Below, piece by piece: positions 5,052-6,739 of a stretch of DNA of 6,739 nucleotides (positions are counted from its first letter, which is position 1; the number at the start of each line of letters is the position of its first letter). The DNA lies in the NCBI GenBank assembly GCA_013153955.1, contig JAADDM010000019.1, positions 1 to 6,739 of the forward strand, read 5' to 3'. The notes below the pieces were generated by a model, which was not told where the DNA came from, did not search any database, and saw nothing but the letters and a program-made list of their open reading frames with translations. Source of the stretch: Gammaproteobacteria bacterium (GTDB lineage: Bacteria; Pseudomonadota; Gammaproteobacteria; Thiomicrospirales; Thiomicrospiraceae). A program made the translations under genes and the position numbers.

Positions 5052-6739
5052 ATGTCAGATATTGAAATTGCACAAAAAGCCAAGATGAAACCGATTATAG
5101 GCCTAGCTGAACAGCTATTTGGTATTCCTGCGGAGCATCTTGACCCTTATGGTCACTACAAAGCCAAACTCTCTTTGGATTACGTAGACCAAGTTTCACA
5201 TAATCAATCTGAAGGTAAGTTAATCCTCGTTACCGCCATCAGCCCTACGCCTGCAGGCGAAGGTAAAACCACTACCACGGTTGGCTTAGGCGATGCGATG
5301 AACCGCTTGGGTAGGCAGCCTGGCGCACATGAAGGCAAAAAGACCATCATGTGCCTACGCGAGCCATCACTCGGCCCGTGTTTTGGGATGAAAGGCGGTG
5401 CGGCTGGCGGCGGCTACTCACAAGTTGTCCCGATGGAGGACATTAACTTGCACTTTACCGGTGACTTTCACGCGATTGGCGTAGCCCACAACCTACTCTC
5501 TGCCATGATTGATAACCACATCAACCACGGCAATGCCCTAGGCATTGATTCACGCCGCATTAAATGGAAACGCGTCGTAGATATGAATGACCGCGCCCTA
5601 CGCGCCATCACCGTCGGTCAAGGCGGCCCTGCCAACGGCTACCTGCGGGAAGATGGTTTTGATATTGTGGTCGCCTCAGAGGTCATGTCTATTCTCTGTT
5701 TAGCCACCAACCGTGCCGATTTAAAAGAGCGTCTTGGTCGTGTCGTCGTCGCCTACAAAGCCGACCGCGTAACGCCAATCTATGCCAGTGACATCAAAGC
5801 ACACGGTGCAATGGCGGCGCTGTTAAAAGATGCTATTAAGCCAAACATCGTGCAAACGCTTGAGAACAACATCGCCATTGTACATGGCGGCCCTTTTGCC
5901 AACATCGCCCACGGCTGTAACTCTGTTACCGCCACCCAAACCGCTCTAAAATTGGCCGATTATGCCATTACTGAAGCGGGCTTTGGGGCAGATTTAGGCG
6001 CAGAGAAGTTCATAAACATCAAGTGTCGAGCCTCCAACATCACGCCCTCTGCCGTGGTCTTGGTTGCCACCGTCCGTGCGCTCAAGTTCCACGGAGGGGT
6101 TGAGAAAGATCACCTTAACCAAGAGAACTTGGCCGCATTAGAAGCGGGCTTTGTCAATTTAGAGCGTCACTTACACAATATTACCGAAAACTACGGCCTC
6201 CCTGCCGTGGTCTGTATCAACCACTTTACCTTCGATTCAGATGCCGAAACCGCGCTGTTACAGGAGAAGTGTGAGGCTCTTGGCGTGAAATGTGTCGTTT
6301 CAAAACACTGGGCAGAAGGCGGTGCAGGGGCAGAAGAGCTTGCAGAAGCGGTGTTAGAGATTGTCGATAACCGTGAGCCAGGTTTTAACTACCTGTACGA
6401 TGACTCGCTGCCACTATGGGAGAAAATCGAGACCATCGCCACCAAAATTTACGGGGCAAAACAGATTACTGCCAGTGCCAAGGTTAAAATAGAGCTGGCC
6501 AAGCTTCAGGAAAACTATGGTTCACTGCCAATCTGTATGGCAAAAACACAGATGTCCTTCTCAACCAACCCAATGGCAAAAGGCGCACCGAGTGATCATA
6601 CGGTTGAAATCAGCGATATCAAATTACAGAATGGCGCAGGCTTTATCGTCGCCATTGCAGGCAATATGATGACCATGCCGGGCCTGCCTAAAGTGCCGAC
6701 CGCAGAGCGCATTGATATTGACGATGATGGCGTAATTAC
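5052..6739 (+). CDS. fhs: Formate-tetrahydrofolate ligase (10-formyl-THF synthetase), 3' end cut by window edge
   Basis: My translation reads open for 562 codons to the window edge. The enzyme is cytosolic and joins formate to tetrahydrofolate with ATP, giving 10-formyl-THF. Family hallmarks in order: DIEIAQKAKMKPI at the N terminus, the P-loop TPAGEGKTTTT (66-76, lysine K72), REPSLGP (103-109), GMKGGAAGGGYSQVVPMEDI just after it, then LHFTGDFHAI, VQTLENN, HGGPFANIAHGCNS, EAGFGADLGAEKF, a VATVRALK-HGGV stretch, KWAEGG-like KHWAEGGAGAEEL, and MAKTQMSFS and MTMPGLPKVP near the C terminus. Known homologues of about 555-560 residues end in a DxDGxIxGLF-type tail. This one stops at DIDDDGVI, so only a few codons are missing. 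An extra segment of about 8 residues lies at 88-95. The gene follows glcF by 128 bp on the same strand, which suggests its C1 product feeds glycine/serine metabolism with the glycolate genes. Confidence 0.95.
   Translation, partial: MSDIEIAQKAKMKPIIGLAEQLFGIPAEHLDPYGHYKAKLSLDYVDQVSHNQSEGKLILVTAISPTPAGEGKTTTTVGLGDAMNRLGRQPGAHEGKKTIMCLREPSLGPCFGMKGGAAGGGYSQVVPMEDINLHFTGDFHAIGVAHNLLSAMIDNHINHGNALGIDSRRIKWKRVVDMNDRALRAITVGQGGPANGYLREDGFDIVVASEVMSILCLATNRADLKERLGRVVVAYKADRVTPIYASDIKAHGAMAALLKDAIKPNIVQTLENNIAIVHGGPFANIAHGCNSVTATQTALKLADYAITEAGFGADLGAEKFINIKCRASNITPSAVVLVATVRALKFHGGVEKDHLNQENLAALEAGFVNLERHLHNITENYGLPAVVCINHFTFDSDAETALLQEKCEALGVKCVVSKHWAEGGAGAEELAEAVLEIVDNREPGFNYLYDDSLPLWEKIETIATKIYGAKQITASAKVKIELAKLQENYGSLPICMAKTQMSFSTNPMAKGAPSDHTVEISDIKLQNGAGFIVAIAGNMMTMPGLPKVPTAERIDIDDDGVI
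5313..5336 (+). other. Extra 8-residue segment in Fhs (residues 88-95)
   Basis: Between the helix after the P-loop (GDAMNRLG) and the strand leading to REPSLGP, the protein reads RQPGAHEG before KKTIMCL. The Moorella-type enzyme, as I recall it, goes from ARLG directly to KRVMVCL, so about eight residues appear inserted. The reading frame is intact on both sides, so it is not a frameshift. The exact edges of the insert are uncertain by a residue or two. Confidence 0.6.

Noticed and set aside
5313..5336. Sequencing frameshift in fhs
   Set aside because: The extra segment is a multiple of three and conserved motifs continue in the same frame on both sides.

Overview
The window carries one coherent metabolic theme: glycolate oxidation, glyoxylate transamination and formate activation onto tetrahydrofolate. 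The proteins resemble Gammaproteobacterial versions. GlcD in particular shares the C-terminal HRCAE...MHVH...LERF signature of the E. coli enzyme. Base composition looks moderate, by eye a little under 50% GC, with no obvious change along the window. There is no mobile element, tRNA, rRNA or CRISPR array. A chemolithoautotrophic gammaproteobacterium (Thiomicrospira/Hydrogenovibrio type) would fit, but that is inference from gene content.

Layout: (1) 31-1146, minus strand, a class V PLP-dependent aminotransferase of the alanine/serine-glyoxylate type. (2) 1147-1232, a short AT-rich divergent intergenic region holding promoter-like elements for both directions. (3) 1233-3667, glcD and glcE, fused by a one-base TAATG stop/start overlap. 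(4) 3724-4923, glcF, 56 bp downstream and probably in the same transcript. (5) 4924-5051, a 128-bp intergenic region with a perfect 14-bp palindrome, a possible promoter and a weak inverted repeat. (6) 5052 to the window edge, a formate-tetrahydrofolate ligase (fhs) that is complete except for the last few codons and carries an unusual in-frame insert of about 8 residues.

How the genes may work together: GlcDEF is the membrane-associated glycolate dehydrogenase that oxidises glycolate to glyoxylate. The divergent aminotransferase can turn glyoxylate into glycine using alanine or serine as amino donor. Fhs makes 10-formyl-THF from formate, ATP and THF. After conversion to methylene-THF this C1 unit can meet glycine at serine hydroxymethyltransferase. 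The set looks like a 2-phosphoglycolate (photorespiratory) salvage locus of an autotroph, or a glycolate-utilisation locus. No RuBisCO, phosphoglycolate phosphatase, glycine cleavage or malate synthase gene is inside the window to settle which. The individual genes are well-known families; I see no evidence for a wholly new system. The points most worth a second look are the Fhs insert, the clustering of fhs with glycolate genes, and the two palindromic intergenic elements.
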